The notes below the pieces were generated by a model. It searched no databases. It saw nothing but the letters and a program-made list of their open reading frames with translations, and had not been told where the DNA came from. From Aselliscus stoliczkanus (Eukaryota; Chordata; Mammalia; Chiroptera; Hipposideridae): a stretch of DNA of 64,000 nt. The stretch covers positions 97,678,709-97,742,708 of the forward strand of contig CM066737.1 in assembly GCA_033961575.1 (NCBI GenBank). Reading direction: 5' to 3'. This document shows, in pieces, positions 34,626 to 44,996 of the stretch (positions are counted from its first letter, which is position 1; the number at the start of each line of letters is the position of its first letter). The position numbers and the translations under genes are program-made.

Positions 34626-34989
34626 CAGAAAATATTTTTTGAAAGACTGAATAAGTGAATGAATTTCAGCTGTTTTCTTCCTTTGAATTAGGAGCCTCTT
34701 TTATATGTCCCTCCTGCCTCCCACTTTGAGTGACTTAACAAGACAGTTGGGAGAAGCTCAAGAACAGGTGGAATGTCAGACCATGTGGGACTTGATGGCA
34801 ATGTTCCTATGGTTAACATCGGGCCATTTTGTCAGATTCTTCAGGCTTGGGATTAGGATTTTGGAATAGTAAATAGTCCAAGAACATTCTCAATAGTATT
34901 GTCAACAAAGCAGAGACTTGATGCCTACTAAGTAATAAGAGAATTATCTCAAGACTCAAAGAAAATAGACAAGTTGGAAATAATGGGAG

Positions 34990-35185
34990 ATTTTTAACAA
35001 AGGAAAATAACATCAGTGAATCACCTACTATGTGCTTAGCCCTATTCTTCATTTCCATTAGCTCACTTGGCGGTTGGTATTATTATACCTACTTATTTTG
35101 CATATCAAAAAATTGAAATTCACAGAGGGAAATGGCAGAACCCAAATTTGAACCTCAACTGGCCCCCCTCCAAAGCTTATGGCAT
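34990..35185 (-). mobile_element. MIR SINE relic
   Basis: Reverse-complement MIR wording: ctactatgtgcttagccct, tattattatacctacttatt, then ggcagaacccaaatttgaac. Confidence 0.65.
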
Positions 35186-35806
35186 TTTCTGTTGCAGTAT
35201 GGAGGATCATAGACTGTGTAGATTTGGAGCAAGGGTGGTGGCGGGCAGCCATTGGGTAAGAGTTTGGACATGATGCCCTTTGGGTTCCTTATAATGTTAG
35301 GAATGGCTTACTTCAGTGATTGCAGGCTCTCCATCTGGCTTTTGTTTGGTCATCAGTTTCAGCTCAGAAGTAGCACACATTTCCCATCATTTACTTTCAT
35401 TGCTTCTTACTTGCTAAGGATACACCTAGTAGATATTGAGTCACAGGTATTTACTATATTTCATCTAAGAAGCTACTGGTTGGATGATACATGGTTATCT
35501 TATGTATCCCTAAGAAAGAAAAAGCACTGCTAAACATCATTTTAAGATGCCATAATTTCGGAATGTTAAAATGTGGGAAAAAAAAGTACATCTTAGAATC
35601 CATGAACCATTGCAAACTAAAATTCCCATGACCACAAACAGTTATACTCAAAACAGGAGCAATATTCCTGGCTACCCCTCTCTTTATCATCAACACACAC
35701 TTAGTGGGTGACTGCTATGGAGAAGGCACTGGGTCAGGTGTTTTAAAGGGAATACAAGATATCTGGACTAAAGCCCAAAATCATAACCATGGTTGAAGTA
35801 GGTTTA
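35186..35806. other. Intergenic DNA, nothing recognised
   Basis: AT-rich non-coding sequence without a recognisable feature. Confidence 0.5.
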
Positions 35807-35819
35807 AAATATGGCCAGA

Positions 35820-36245
35820 GGGCCGGCCGAGTGGCGCATTGGTTCAGAGCTGGCTTGGGATGACAGCAGCCCCACATGTGAGGGCCAGTGACACTGCCCT
35901 CTATAGCTAACAACAGCTCCACCTGGAGCTGGGCTGCGAGCCCCGGCGACAGTGTAGGCTGCATCCCCTGCTACAGTGGGCTGCCATAGGCTACAGTGAG
36001 TGGCGGGCAGCCATTGTGAGCAGCTGGCAGCCAGCGTGAGCTGCCAATAGCCGTGGTGAGCAACCATCCAGAGGGCAGTGACCGATCTGCCTCATCCGGG
36101 AAGAGCGCAATGACGATACCAACATGGGCCAGTGAAGCAACGTCCTCCTCAACTAGACTGAAGAACAAAAGGACAGCAACTTGTCTGTTCCCCTTCCCCG
36201 ATTCCTTAACGCTGTTCCCCTCCCCCAATTCCCCAATAAAAATCT

Positions 36246-36286
<41 letters not shown>

Positions 36287-36289
36287 AAA
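35820..36289 (+). mobile_element. Long tRNA-derived SINE with (taaa)n tail
   Basis: Complete copy. The 13-bp duplication aaatatggccaga is at 35,807-35,819 and 36,290-36,302. The tail has expanded to about ten taaa units (36,250-36,288). The head lacks part of its usual middle (after gatgacagc). Confidence 0.92.
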
Positions 36290-36309
36290 AAATATGGCCA
36301 GAAATTTTG

Positions 36310-36800
36310 TGATATTCCATAGAGAGAGAGAGAGAGGTCCACATCACCTTCTTTTGAATCTGTGTGGGTTTGTGATTGCTTCAGCTAACAGAGTAAGCAG
36401 GAGTGATGCTATGTGACTTCCAAGGATAGGCATAAAAGGCTATGCAGTTTCTGGTGTTTTTTTAATTTTTTTTTTACCAGATCACTTGCTTTTAGAACCT
36501 GAATCCCCAAGTAAGAAATAAAATACCCTGAGGCCAGCATTTTGGAGAGGCCTCATGTGGGCATTCTGGTGGACATCCCAACTGAGCCAGCCTTCTAGCT
36601 ATCCCTGACAAAGGGTGCCAGACATGGGAGTGAAGCAGCCATCTTGGAAGTGGGTCCTCCAGCCCCACCTGGCCCCATTTCGAGGATGAGGACTATAATC
36701 CCTTATATAAATCCAATAATCCTAGGCTATGGATCAGTCACAAGCCCATATTTCTGTAGTTTTATACAGTAAATGTTTATTTCTCACTCGTGTCAGAGTC
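36310..36800 (+). mobile_element. Possible ancient LTR (MaLR-like) relic
   Basis: Wording such as gatgctatgtgacttccaag, a cataaaaggctatgcag block, and tgccagacatgggagtgaag follows an order I associate with old mammalian LTR sequence, ending near a taaatgtttatttctc stretch. Termini are not defined. Confidence 0.35.
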
Positions 36801-36934
36801 TGATGTGGGTCTAGTGATCCTTTCCATCTTGTAGCTATGATGTATAGGACTAACGGCTTCTAAGATTACTACAGATGTGAAAGAACACCATCTGTAGCAA
36901 TCTTAGAAAGATATGGACCACACAGAATGATTTT

Positions 36935-37062
36935 TGTTTGTTTGGTTTGTTTGTTTGCTTGTTTGTTTTTGAGGGCAGTGTCACTGGCCCTCATATGTGG
37001 GACCCAAACTGGGGCACCTGGTGTCCCAAGCCAGCACTTAACCAATGCGCCACTTGGCCGGC
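36935..37062 (-). mobile_element. Short, head-only SINE with (ttgt)n tail
   Basis: The tail is a tttg/ttgt run and the head ends ttggccggc. An approximately 17-bp duplication, ccacaca..gatgatttt, lies at 36,918 and 37,063 with small differences. Confidence 0.88.
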
Positions 37063-37645
37063 CCACACAAGATGATTTTAAGGGCTAGGTGGAATAGCTT
37101 ACAGCAGTGCTTCTCAAACCTTTTGAGGACCACGTTTTTTTCAAAAAATGTTAATTTGAGTATAATTCTGGTCAAGATGGGGGGTAGGTAAATGCTGTGC
37201 TCACCTCCTCCCCCAGCCACATCAAAATAACATCTAAACTACAGAACAATCACCATTGAGAATTGCCTGAAGTCTAGCTGAACAGAAGTCCTATAATTAA
37301 GGACATAAAGAAGAAGCCACATTGAGACTGGTAGGAGGGGCAGAGACACTAAACGGGTTGGTCCCACACCTACATGTAGCAGTTAAATATCAGGAGGGAT
37401 ATTCGGTTACAGAGTGAGCAGTCCCAGCCCTGCACTAGGCTCCCCAGCTTAGGGTTCCGGTACGGGAAAGAGAAGTCCCCATAACTTCTGGCTGTGAAAA
37501 CCAGCGGAGATTGTGGCTGAGTGAGAAGAGGGCAGCTGGAGTCCCATGTGCTCCTCTTAAAGGGACCGTGCACAGACTTACTTGCTGATGAATTCCCTTG
37601 CTTTGAGCACTAGCACTGGAGCAGCAGTTTGAAAGATGCAGAGGA

Positions 37646-37751
37646 GGGCCAGCCGAGTGGCATGGTGGTTGAGTGCTGGCTTAGAAAGCCAGCGGCCCCG
37701 GTTCAGATCCCACATATGAGGGCCAGTGACACTACCCTAAAAAAAAAAAAA
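37646..37751 (+). mobile_element. Short, head-only SINE in L1 'D' 5'UTR
   Basis: The head ends gtgacactaccct and is followed by poly(A). The duplicated target gaaagatgcagagga (37,631-37,645) / gaaagatgcacagga (37,752-37,766) has one mismatch. Confidence 0.9.
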
Positions 37752-39070
37752 GAAAGATGCACAGGACATACGGGAAGGAACTGAAGGCTTCAGGGCAAAG
37801 GCTGGAGGAGCAGCTTTCTCCCAGATAAAAGTGCTGGCAGAATCCATAGTTTCTTTGTTGAGCCCTCCCCCTTCCCTGCATGCACATGCAGGCAGCCGCA
37901 ATATCTTAGTCTCCATCAACCTAGCTAATACTATTTGTTTGCCCCACCCTGGTGATTCCCTGAGACCCTACTCAATTTGCAGGGCCACCCAAGCTGCTTC
38001 CAGTAACTTTTCCATATGAACAGCTTGTCTTGGCTCATGCTGCAAACTTTATAAAACCTCTGCAAGGTTCATGAATCCCAAACAAGCCATATCTGGTCTT
38101 GGCATGCCCTGTACCTCTTGCTAAGCAATCCCAAGCCTGGCCCTGGCGGCAGCTGGCCTGTTTGAGGTTTGGCCTTTCCCAGGCACCAACAAGCCCAGCA
38201 CATGTGGTAATCATCTACAGATCACTTTGTAGCTCATACCAGATGACCCTGGGCAGGGTACAGGCAGCAGCTGACCTTGGCCTGTAAGAGAGCCCCTTCC
38301 AAGAGGCCCCAGAACCAACACACCTGGTGGCCAGCTTCAGACCACACCAGAGCACCACTCAACCACTTCCACAAATGACACACTGAAAGGGCAGAATTGG
38401 CAGGCACCAGAGCCCTGCTAAAGCATACCCTGATCTGTAGGGTCAGCTTCTGCACAACAGCTCCTCCACTGTAGTCACAGACAGTCCTAACAGCCAATCA
38501 GCCTGAGGTTCAATCCTTTCCATTGGCGTGCCAACAGCAACCAAAGCTCAACTACAATAGGGCATACACAGCCCACATAAGAGACACACCTGGAGTACCT
38601 GGCTCTGGTAACCAGGGAGACTGTGCCACTGGGCTCCACAGGACTCCTACTACAAAAGGCCACTCTATCAAGATTGGGAGACATAGTATGCCTACCTAAT
38701 ACATAGAAGTAAACACAGGGAGGTAGCCAAAATGAGGAGACAAAGAAATATGTCCCAAATGAAAGAACAGAACAAAGCTCCAGAAAAATAACTACAGAAA
38801 ATGGAGACAAGCATTCTATCATATGCAGAGTTCAAAACACTTGTTATAAGGATGTTCAATGATATCAGTGAGAACTTCAACAAGGAGCTAAGAAACATAA
38901 AAATGTAGATAAAAAAACAAAAAAGAACCAGTCAGAAATGAAGAATACAATAATTGAAACAAAGAACACATTAGAAGAAATCAACAGTAGATTAGATGAA
39001 GCAGAGGATCAAATCAGTGATTTGGAATATAAGATAGCAGAAAACACCCAATCAGACAGCAAAAAAAAGG

Positions 39071-39516
39071 GGGGGGGGCATCCGAGTGGCGTGTTGGTTG
39101 GGAGCTGGCTTGGGACGCCAGCACTGAGCAGCAGGACCTGGGTTCGAATCCCACATATGAGGGCCAGTGACACTGCCCTCTATAGCTAAGATGGTGAACA
39201 ACAGCTCCACCTGGAATTGGGCTGCTGTGAGTCCCCGGGACAGCATAGCTGCAGCCCCTACTGCAGTGGGCTGCCATAGGCTACAGTGAGTGGCTGGCAG
39301 CCAGCGTGAGTGGCTGGCAGCCAGCGTGAGCTGCCAAGGGCTGCTGTGAGTGGCTGTCCAGAGACCGGCGACTGATCTGCCTCACCTGGGAAGAGCACAA
39401 TGATAATGCCAACATGGTCCAGTGAAGCAACGTCCTCCACAATGAGACTGAAAAACAAAAGGACAGCAACTTGTCTGATCCCCTCCCCCAATTCCCCAAT
39501 AAAATCTTGGGGGGAA
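39071..39516 (+). mobile_element. Long tRNA-derived SINE nested in L1 'D' ORF1
   Basis: The head starts in a G-run (catccgagtggcgtgttgg). The body is complete and the tail is ccccaataaaatcttggg. The target falls in A-rich sequence, so the duplication is unclear. Confidence 0.85.
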
Positions 39517-40031
39517 AAAAGAATTTAAAAAATGAGGATATTTTAAGGGGCCTCTGGGGCAACATCAAGCATACCAACATTTGCATCATAGGGGTACCAG
39601 AAGAAGAGAGAGAGCAAGGAATTGAAAACCTATTTGAAGAAATAATGATGGAAAACTTCCTTAAAATGGCAAAGGAAATAGGCATACAAGCCCAGAAAGT
39701 GCAGAGTCCCAAACAAGATGAACCCAGTGAGGCCCACACCAAGACACATCATAATTAAAATGCAAAAGCTTAAAGATAGACAGAGAATCTTTAAAGCAGC
39801 AAGAGAAAAGCAGTTAGTTACCTACAAGAGAACTTTTGTAAGACTGTTAGCTGATTTCTCAACAGAAACTCTGCAGGCCAGAAGGGATTGGCATGAAATT
39901 TTCAAAGTGATGAAAAGCAAGGACCTACAACCAAGATCACTCTATCCAGTAATGCTATCATTTAGAATTGAAGGACAGATAAAGAGCTTCTCAGATAAAA
40001 CAAAAACAAACAAACAAACCAACAGAAAGCT

Positions 40032-40177
40032 ATCAAATATATGGTGATGGAAGGAGAACTGACTCTGGGTGGTGAACACACAATGTGATATATAGATGAT
40101 GTATTACAGAATTGTACACTTGAAACCTATATAACTTTACTAACAATTGTCACCCCAATAAACTTTAATTAAAAAAA
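40032..40177 (+). mobile_element. Short L1 3' tail nested in L1 'D'
   Basis: About 145 bp of L1 3' end (ggtggtgaacacacaatg, cccaataaactttaatt, poly(A)), flanked by a 7-bp aaagcta repeat at 40,025-40,031 and 40,178-40,184. Its wording differs from the 3'UTRs of B and C, so it comes from another L1 lineage. Confidence 0.7.
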
Positions 40178-40274
40178 AAAGCTAAAGGAATTCACCACCA
40201 CCAAACCAGTATAACAAGAAATGTTACAAGGACTTCTATAATAAGAAAAAAAGATCAGAAATATGAATAATAAA

Positions 40275-40560
40275 ATGGCAATAATGACATATCTACCAAC
40301 AGTTACTTTAAATGTAAATGGATTAAATGCTCCAATCAAAAGACATAGGGTGGCTGAATGGATAAGAAAATAAGACCCTTACATATACTGCCTACAAGAG
40401 ACTCACTTCAGATCAAAAGACACACACACAGACTGAAAGTAAAGGGAAGAAGAATGATATTTCATGAAAATGGAAACAAAATATTATAAGCTGGGGTATC
40501 AATTCTTATATGAGATAAAATAGACTTTAAAACAAAGGCTATGACTAGAGACAAAGAAGG
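40275..40560 (+). pseudogene. L1 'D' ORF2 start, truncated
   Basis: The usual ORF2 start region with [20 protein letters not shown] readable, then stops in the next hundred bases. The rest of the endonuclease and the whole RT are absent because of the deletion at 40,560. Confidence 0.8.
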
Positions 40561-41430
40561 ACCCAGTAATTCCACTTCTGGGTATTTATCCAAAGAAACC
40601 CAAAACACTAACTCAAAAAGACATAGGCATCCATATGATCATAGAAGCATTATTTACAATAGCCAAGACAGGGAAGCAACCTATGTGTCTATCAATAGAT
40701 GACTAGATAAAGAAGTAGTGGTGCATATATACAATGGAATATTGTATATAAAAAAGAATGAAATCTTGCCATCTGCAACAACATGGATGGACCTTGAGGA
40801 TATTATACTAAATGAAATGAATGAGATAGAGAAAGACAAATATCATATGATTTCACTATGTGTAATCTAAAAAACAAAATAAATGATCAAAGCAGAAACA
40901 CATAGATACAGAGAACATTTTGATGGTCGTCAGATGGGTGGGGTTTTGTGGGCTTGGGTTGGGTGAGAAAGGGGAAGGGATTAAGAAGTACAAATTGATA
41001 GTTACAAACTAGTCACAGGGATGTAAAGTACAGCATAGGGGATATAGTGAATAATATTGTAATAAGGTTGTATGGTGTCAGATGGGTACTAGATTTATTG
41101 GAGTGATCACTTTGTAAGTTATATAAATGTCTAACTACTATGTTGTACATCTGAAACTAATATAATATTGTATGTCAACTGCAATTGAAAAAAATATATA
41201 TATTTTAACATGTTAACCTATCACAGTCCAATAGTTTTATAAAAATGCAATAAAATGAATTACTAGAAAAAGGAACTTCTGCTTAAATGTAATGACAATG
41301 TCAAATAGCTATAAAAATCCCTAATAGCTTACTTTTAAATTTGTGTATTAGCTCATTGCAAACGGGTAACAAATGGTTTGCAAATAGGCACTGGTGCATG
41401 GACCACACTTTGAGTAGCACTGGCTTACAG

Positions 41431-42180
41431 TAATTGGGCCCAATCCTACTGCACAGGACTTAGTCACATGGCCCAGATCCAATTGTGAGTGAACCTGAAA
41501 AACATAGTCTCCTGTGTGCAAAGAAGAGGAGACGGTGCACTGAACTCACAGCATTGCCTCTGTGACATGCTTTATGTTAGGATTTTATTCCTTCTTCCTC
41601 TCTAGGAGGTCCCAGCTGTTTATAAGTTCATTGTCTCATTTATGTTCATAGATCTAGTTTAGTTAAAACAAAACAAAACAAAATAAAACTTGCAGGGCAG
41701 GAGGGAAAGGAAACTGGAGGAACTGCCCTGTTTAGTTTTGGTGCAATCGTGATTCGCATGTTTTACAGATACTGACCTTGGGCAAAATTCTAGTGGGGGA
41801 GAATTTTTGTTCAAGGCCACCAAGGCCACAGTGATATTTCTGTAACATTCCAGATCTCTGGTGTGCCAGGTGGCTACTGTTACTGCTTCAGACCCTGGAG
41901 GAGGACCCTCCCCCACCTACCATGTGTCACCAAAGGGACTAGAGTTACCTCATTTTTGAAAAAGAGCCAGGTTATAGAAATCTCATGTGACAATGCAGGA
42001 AAATATAACTCTAAATACATTTATAGGCTGCCAAAACCCTGCAAAATTACTCCATTTCAACACTCATTAGAAAGTGACTAATAAGAAACAGAAGTGCTCA
42101 ACATTGCAATAATATAACTTTGTAAGAGTGTTTCAAATAAATTAGGCTATTTAGAATCAAGATGCCAATGTCATTGAGAA
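41431..42180. other. Intergenic DNA, nothing recognised
   Basis: Non-coding sequence between the hAT relic and an LTR-like block, with no feature supported. Confidence 0.5.
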
Positions 42181-42662
42181 CAACTTTGCTGAGGCCTGTG
42201 TGACATAATGGGCAGCTGTGTTGGGGCAGATAATGACAGAGCTCGGCCCAGATCCCCTCAGATCCCCTTTCTCTATTTGTTGTCTGCTCCTAGCTTCAAT
42301 GGGCATTTGCTTCCAACACCTTAGCTCTTTTTTGGAGGCCTGCCCTAGTGCTCTGCAGCATGACTTTCCGGCTCGTAAGGAAAGCCAGAAGCCCTGGGAA
42401 TTTGTTACCCGGGCAACCCTTAACCAGTGACGGACAGGTGCAGGAGTATGATAGCCCCACTCCTCTCCCTGGATTGGGACAACTTCATGGCGTCATTGGT
42501 ACTCCATAGCTCCCCTGTGGGATCAGACAGAAGATACCTTCTGTGGGACTTGAAATTGTACCTTTCTTCCCCAGTTTTTTCCTGGAAACACTTTCTTAAT
42601 AAATCACTTGTACACAAATCCTCATATCAAGATCTGCTTCTGGGGGTACCCAATTGAAGACA
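42181..42662 (+). mobile_element. ERVL-like LTR relic
   Basis: The 3' part reads ctgtgggacttgaaattgta, ccccagttttttcctgg, an AATAAA at 42,598, then gatctgcttctgggggtacc and an end gaagaca. This order and polyadenylation signal fit an old LTR. The left end is not fixed. Confidence 0.5.
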
Positions 42663-42869
42663 TACGTTCTTTAGAACCAACACCCCAGCAAATTAGTCAC
42701 CATGTTCCTGGAAGAGCCATCTCTGAGGCATTGAGGTTTCGAACCTCGGTTGGACCCTCAACGCTGCTGAGGAGTGCTTTCAGCTCTTCCCAGTTCTCCA
42801 CACCTGATTTCCCCTTCAAGACCCTTAGAAAGTTGAGGTGGGCTGTCAGGTGGCCTCCATTTTCTCCAT

Positions 42870-43130
42870 TCCTCCTTCTGCCACACAGACCCCCTTACAA
42901 ACCCAGCTCTTCTTGGGTAGATGATTCTCCTGCTACCCCTCTCTGTTATTCTCTTCCTCAGGCTTTTGCTTGTATGTTTTCATATCACTTAACAGGATTT
43001 ATAATGATCTGGTTTATATGTTTACTTAGTTTTGTCTGTTACCCCCCAGTGTAAGCTCTGAGGACAGGAACAGGCTTAGTCATTGTTTTCTCCCCAGTGA
43101 CTGTGGGGATAGAAACTCAGGCTAAATTGC
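42870..43130 (+). mobile_element. L2 LINE 3' relic
   Basis: The order cctcaggcttttgctt, then tatgtttacttagttttgtc, then taagctctgaggacaggaac matches the L2 3' region in sense. Confidence 0.55.
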
Positions 43131-44340
43131 TGGCATTTAGAAGCTCAGGACATTTATGGGCTGATTGCAGAGCAAAGGGTCAGAAGTACCTTATTATTGT
43201 TGTTCGTCCATGAAGTGATGTTCCCTGTTGTCTGGTGAAGCTCTCTGAACACACAGGAGTAGCCAAACATCTGGGGAAATATTAAGGTGCTCATTATATT
43301 TTCTTCTGCAGTGTATAAATAACTCACTTTTGGTGCCATATGATCTCAAAGTGTGAAGTCTAAACTGAATTTTAAAAACACACTTCTTTTAAACAGCACA
43401 CAAATAGAACTTAATGGTGAACCCCAAACTGAGATGAACCACAATTATGTGCTGACATCCTAAGCTACCAGAGAGGTTTTTATTTTTTTACCTATCGGAA
43501 AACTTACCAATTGCTTCAGTTTGGAATGCATTCAGCTGCAGGGAACAGAAACGGGACTTCAGGGGCTCATAGGAATCGGAGCTTCTTTTCCTCACACAAT
43601 GAAGAAGAGGACTGGTCAGAGGGACTGGTAGGGGATGGTTCAGTGGCTGACCATGCAGTCACTTTCATCCAGGGGATGAATTATAAGTATGCACACTCTG
43701 TTTAATCCTTCTGCTAAAGGGAAGTTCTATGTACAGATAATTCCAGAAACTGGAGAAGTTAAAAAAAAAATTAGTGTTAAACTAATGAGCCACAACATCC
43801 TCCCCCCAAAAATACCCCCAAACCCAAAAACCCAAATAATGAGTATGTGCCTTAGGATTTGTCAGTATTCTGTTTAAAAAGTGTTTTGCCTCATACCTGG
43901 TCCTGGCCTTTGTCATACTTAAAATCGATTATTTCCTCTTTGTTTTGTTTTGTTCTGTTGTCTCCTGTGCTCTGAGGTCAAAGCCACTGCCCCCAGTAGA
44001 GGCGGTAGAGAAGACAGGAAGGACTCTGGGTCCTGGAACCACATGAGTCAGTTGATCTGTGACCATTTTTGACCTACAAAAAAAGTGATGTCTTACAGTT
44101 TGACATAACATTATAATTATTACCACGTGGTGACCATTTATGGAGTACTGATTATGAAAAACTTTAACAGGTCCTAAGTGACTAAGCAAGGACTCAAACA
44201 CTGATGTCTATGCCCCTGCTGGGAAGGTCGGGTGCCATGCTGCCTCTCGCCTGTTTTTCTTGAACAACTCCTCATTTTCTGGCCTCCAGGTAATAAAACT
44301 AAAGTTAGAAACTTTTCCTACTTTACAAACTCACTCTGCC
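43131..44340. other. DNA upstream of SMPX, no gene seen
   Basis: No exon or repeat is clear here. It lies immediately upstream of the proposed SMPX promoter and could hold distal control elements, but nothing specific is visible. Confidence 0.45.
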
Positions 44341-44486
44341 CCCTCAGAATACGTGAGAAAATGCAGCCAGCAAGTTCTGGAAGATTAGGAGGGCAGTAAG
44401 ATTCCACCTTCCGGCTGACATTTGAGCCCTGCTTTCAGCACGGTCAAGCCTTTCAGAGGCAGCCAGTGTATGGCTTGTATCAAATG

Positions 44487-44631
44487 CTATATTTAGGAAG
44501 AACAACTGTGAGCTATGACAGGAATTCTCTTTAACACTTAGCCTTAAAGCGAGTTCTCCTCCAGCCCGGAGCCGGGAGCAGCTCTCAATCCCGGGTGAGG
44601 CACTGAGCACTTGAGCTATTTCAGCCACATG
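44487..44631 (+). promoter_or_regulatory. SMPX: Proposed SMPX promoter: MEF2 site and E-boxes
   Basis: CTATATTTAG at 44,487-44,496 is a perfect match to the MEF2 consensus YTAWWWWTAR. E-boxes (CANNTG) follow at 44,503 (CAACTG), 44,608 (CACTTG) and 44,626 (CACATG). MEF2 and myogenic bHLH factors commonly act together at striated-muscle promoters, and SMPX is a striated-muscle gene. The A/T core might also serve as a TATA-like element. The transcription start is not determined. Confidence 0.45.
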
Positions 44632-44759
44632 CAAAGCATCGGAATTGAGATCGCAGCTCAGAGGACACCGGGCATCCCTTTCACCTTCTGAGGAGCCTTG
44701 TATTCTAGCACCTGGCTGCCTGGGACTTTCCTTAGGCAGTAAACAAATACACAAAGCAG
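44520..44759 (+). other. SMPX: Proposed non-coding exon 1 of SMPX
   Basis: The stretch ends acacaaagcag and is followed by a consensus donor, gtaagc, at 44,760. SMPX has a non-coding first exon, and this one would splice to 48,436. No ATG occurs between 44,632 and the SMPX start in exon 2, so the reading start would be the first ATG for any transcript starting after 44,631. The left boundary is only an estimate. The call rests on the donor, the muscle-type promoter signals and position. Confidence 0.4.
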
Positions 44760-44930
44760 GTAAGCAGAAGGACCCAGGTCAGGTGGGGCAACAGGGCTTT
44801 CTGAGGGAAATTTCCTTGATACCTAACTTGCAGTGACTACTTATAACTTTGTAGGCTTGTAACCAGTGGGTGTAGTAGCTTCTTTGTAAATTAACTGTTC
44901 ATTGGTGATGCTGTTGCTTCTGTTTTATAA

Positions 44931-44933
<3 letters not shown>

Positions 44934-44983
<50 letters not shown>

Positions 44984-44996
44984 GTGTGTGTGTGTG
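44934..44996. repeat. (TG)n microsatellite in proposed SMPX intron 1
   Basis: About 30 TG units with a tatgtatg interruption, followed by a G-run, roughly 175 bp after the proposed exon 1 donor. Confidence 0.95.

Larger units (their letters stand above)
38732..40270 (+). pseudogene. L1 'D' ORF1 remnant
   Basis: The ATG at 38,732 opens MRRQRNMSQMKEQNKAPEK, equivalent to the ORF1 start of the other copies, and meets a stop at once. Coiled-coil wording follows (NSRLDEAEDQISDLE near 38,990), then a long SINE, then RRM wording (IGVPEEEREQGIENLF) and RPTPRHIIIKMQKLKDRQR from 39,724. A short L1 tail at 40,032-40,177 interrupts the 3' end. Confidence 0.82.
37160..41195 (+). mobile_element. L1 'D' with most of ORF2 deleted
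   Basis: The 5'UTR (37,160-38,731) begins at a caagatggggggtaggtaaa stretch. ORF1 and the start of ORF2 follow. At about 40,560 the endonuclease region (gacaaagaagg) joins directly to the end of ORF2 (acccagtaattcc), so the reverse transcriptase is missing. The 3'UTR then runs to an A-rich end near 41,195. Two SINEs and an L1 tail are nested inside. Coding changes are numerous, so the copy is older than 'B'. Confidence 0.85.
37105..41422. mobile_element. hAT-type DNA transposon relic split by an L1
   Basis: The left end cagtgcttctcaaac and right end ttgagtagcactg are inverted copies. The perfect 8-bp duplication gcttacag (37,097-37,104 and 41,423-41,430) is diagnostic of hAT insertion. Nearly all DNA between the two ends is a later L1 insertion, leaving only about 60 and 225 bp of hAT sequence. 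Confidence 0.8.

Noticed and set aside
40540..40580. Spliced L1 retrocopy as explanation of the L1 'D' deletion
   Set aside because: No GT donor or AG acceptor at the junction when compared with copies B and C.
42608..43054. 148-codon plus-strand frame
   Set aside because: It runs across an LTR-like relic into an L2 relic, so it is a chance frame over old repeats.
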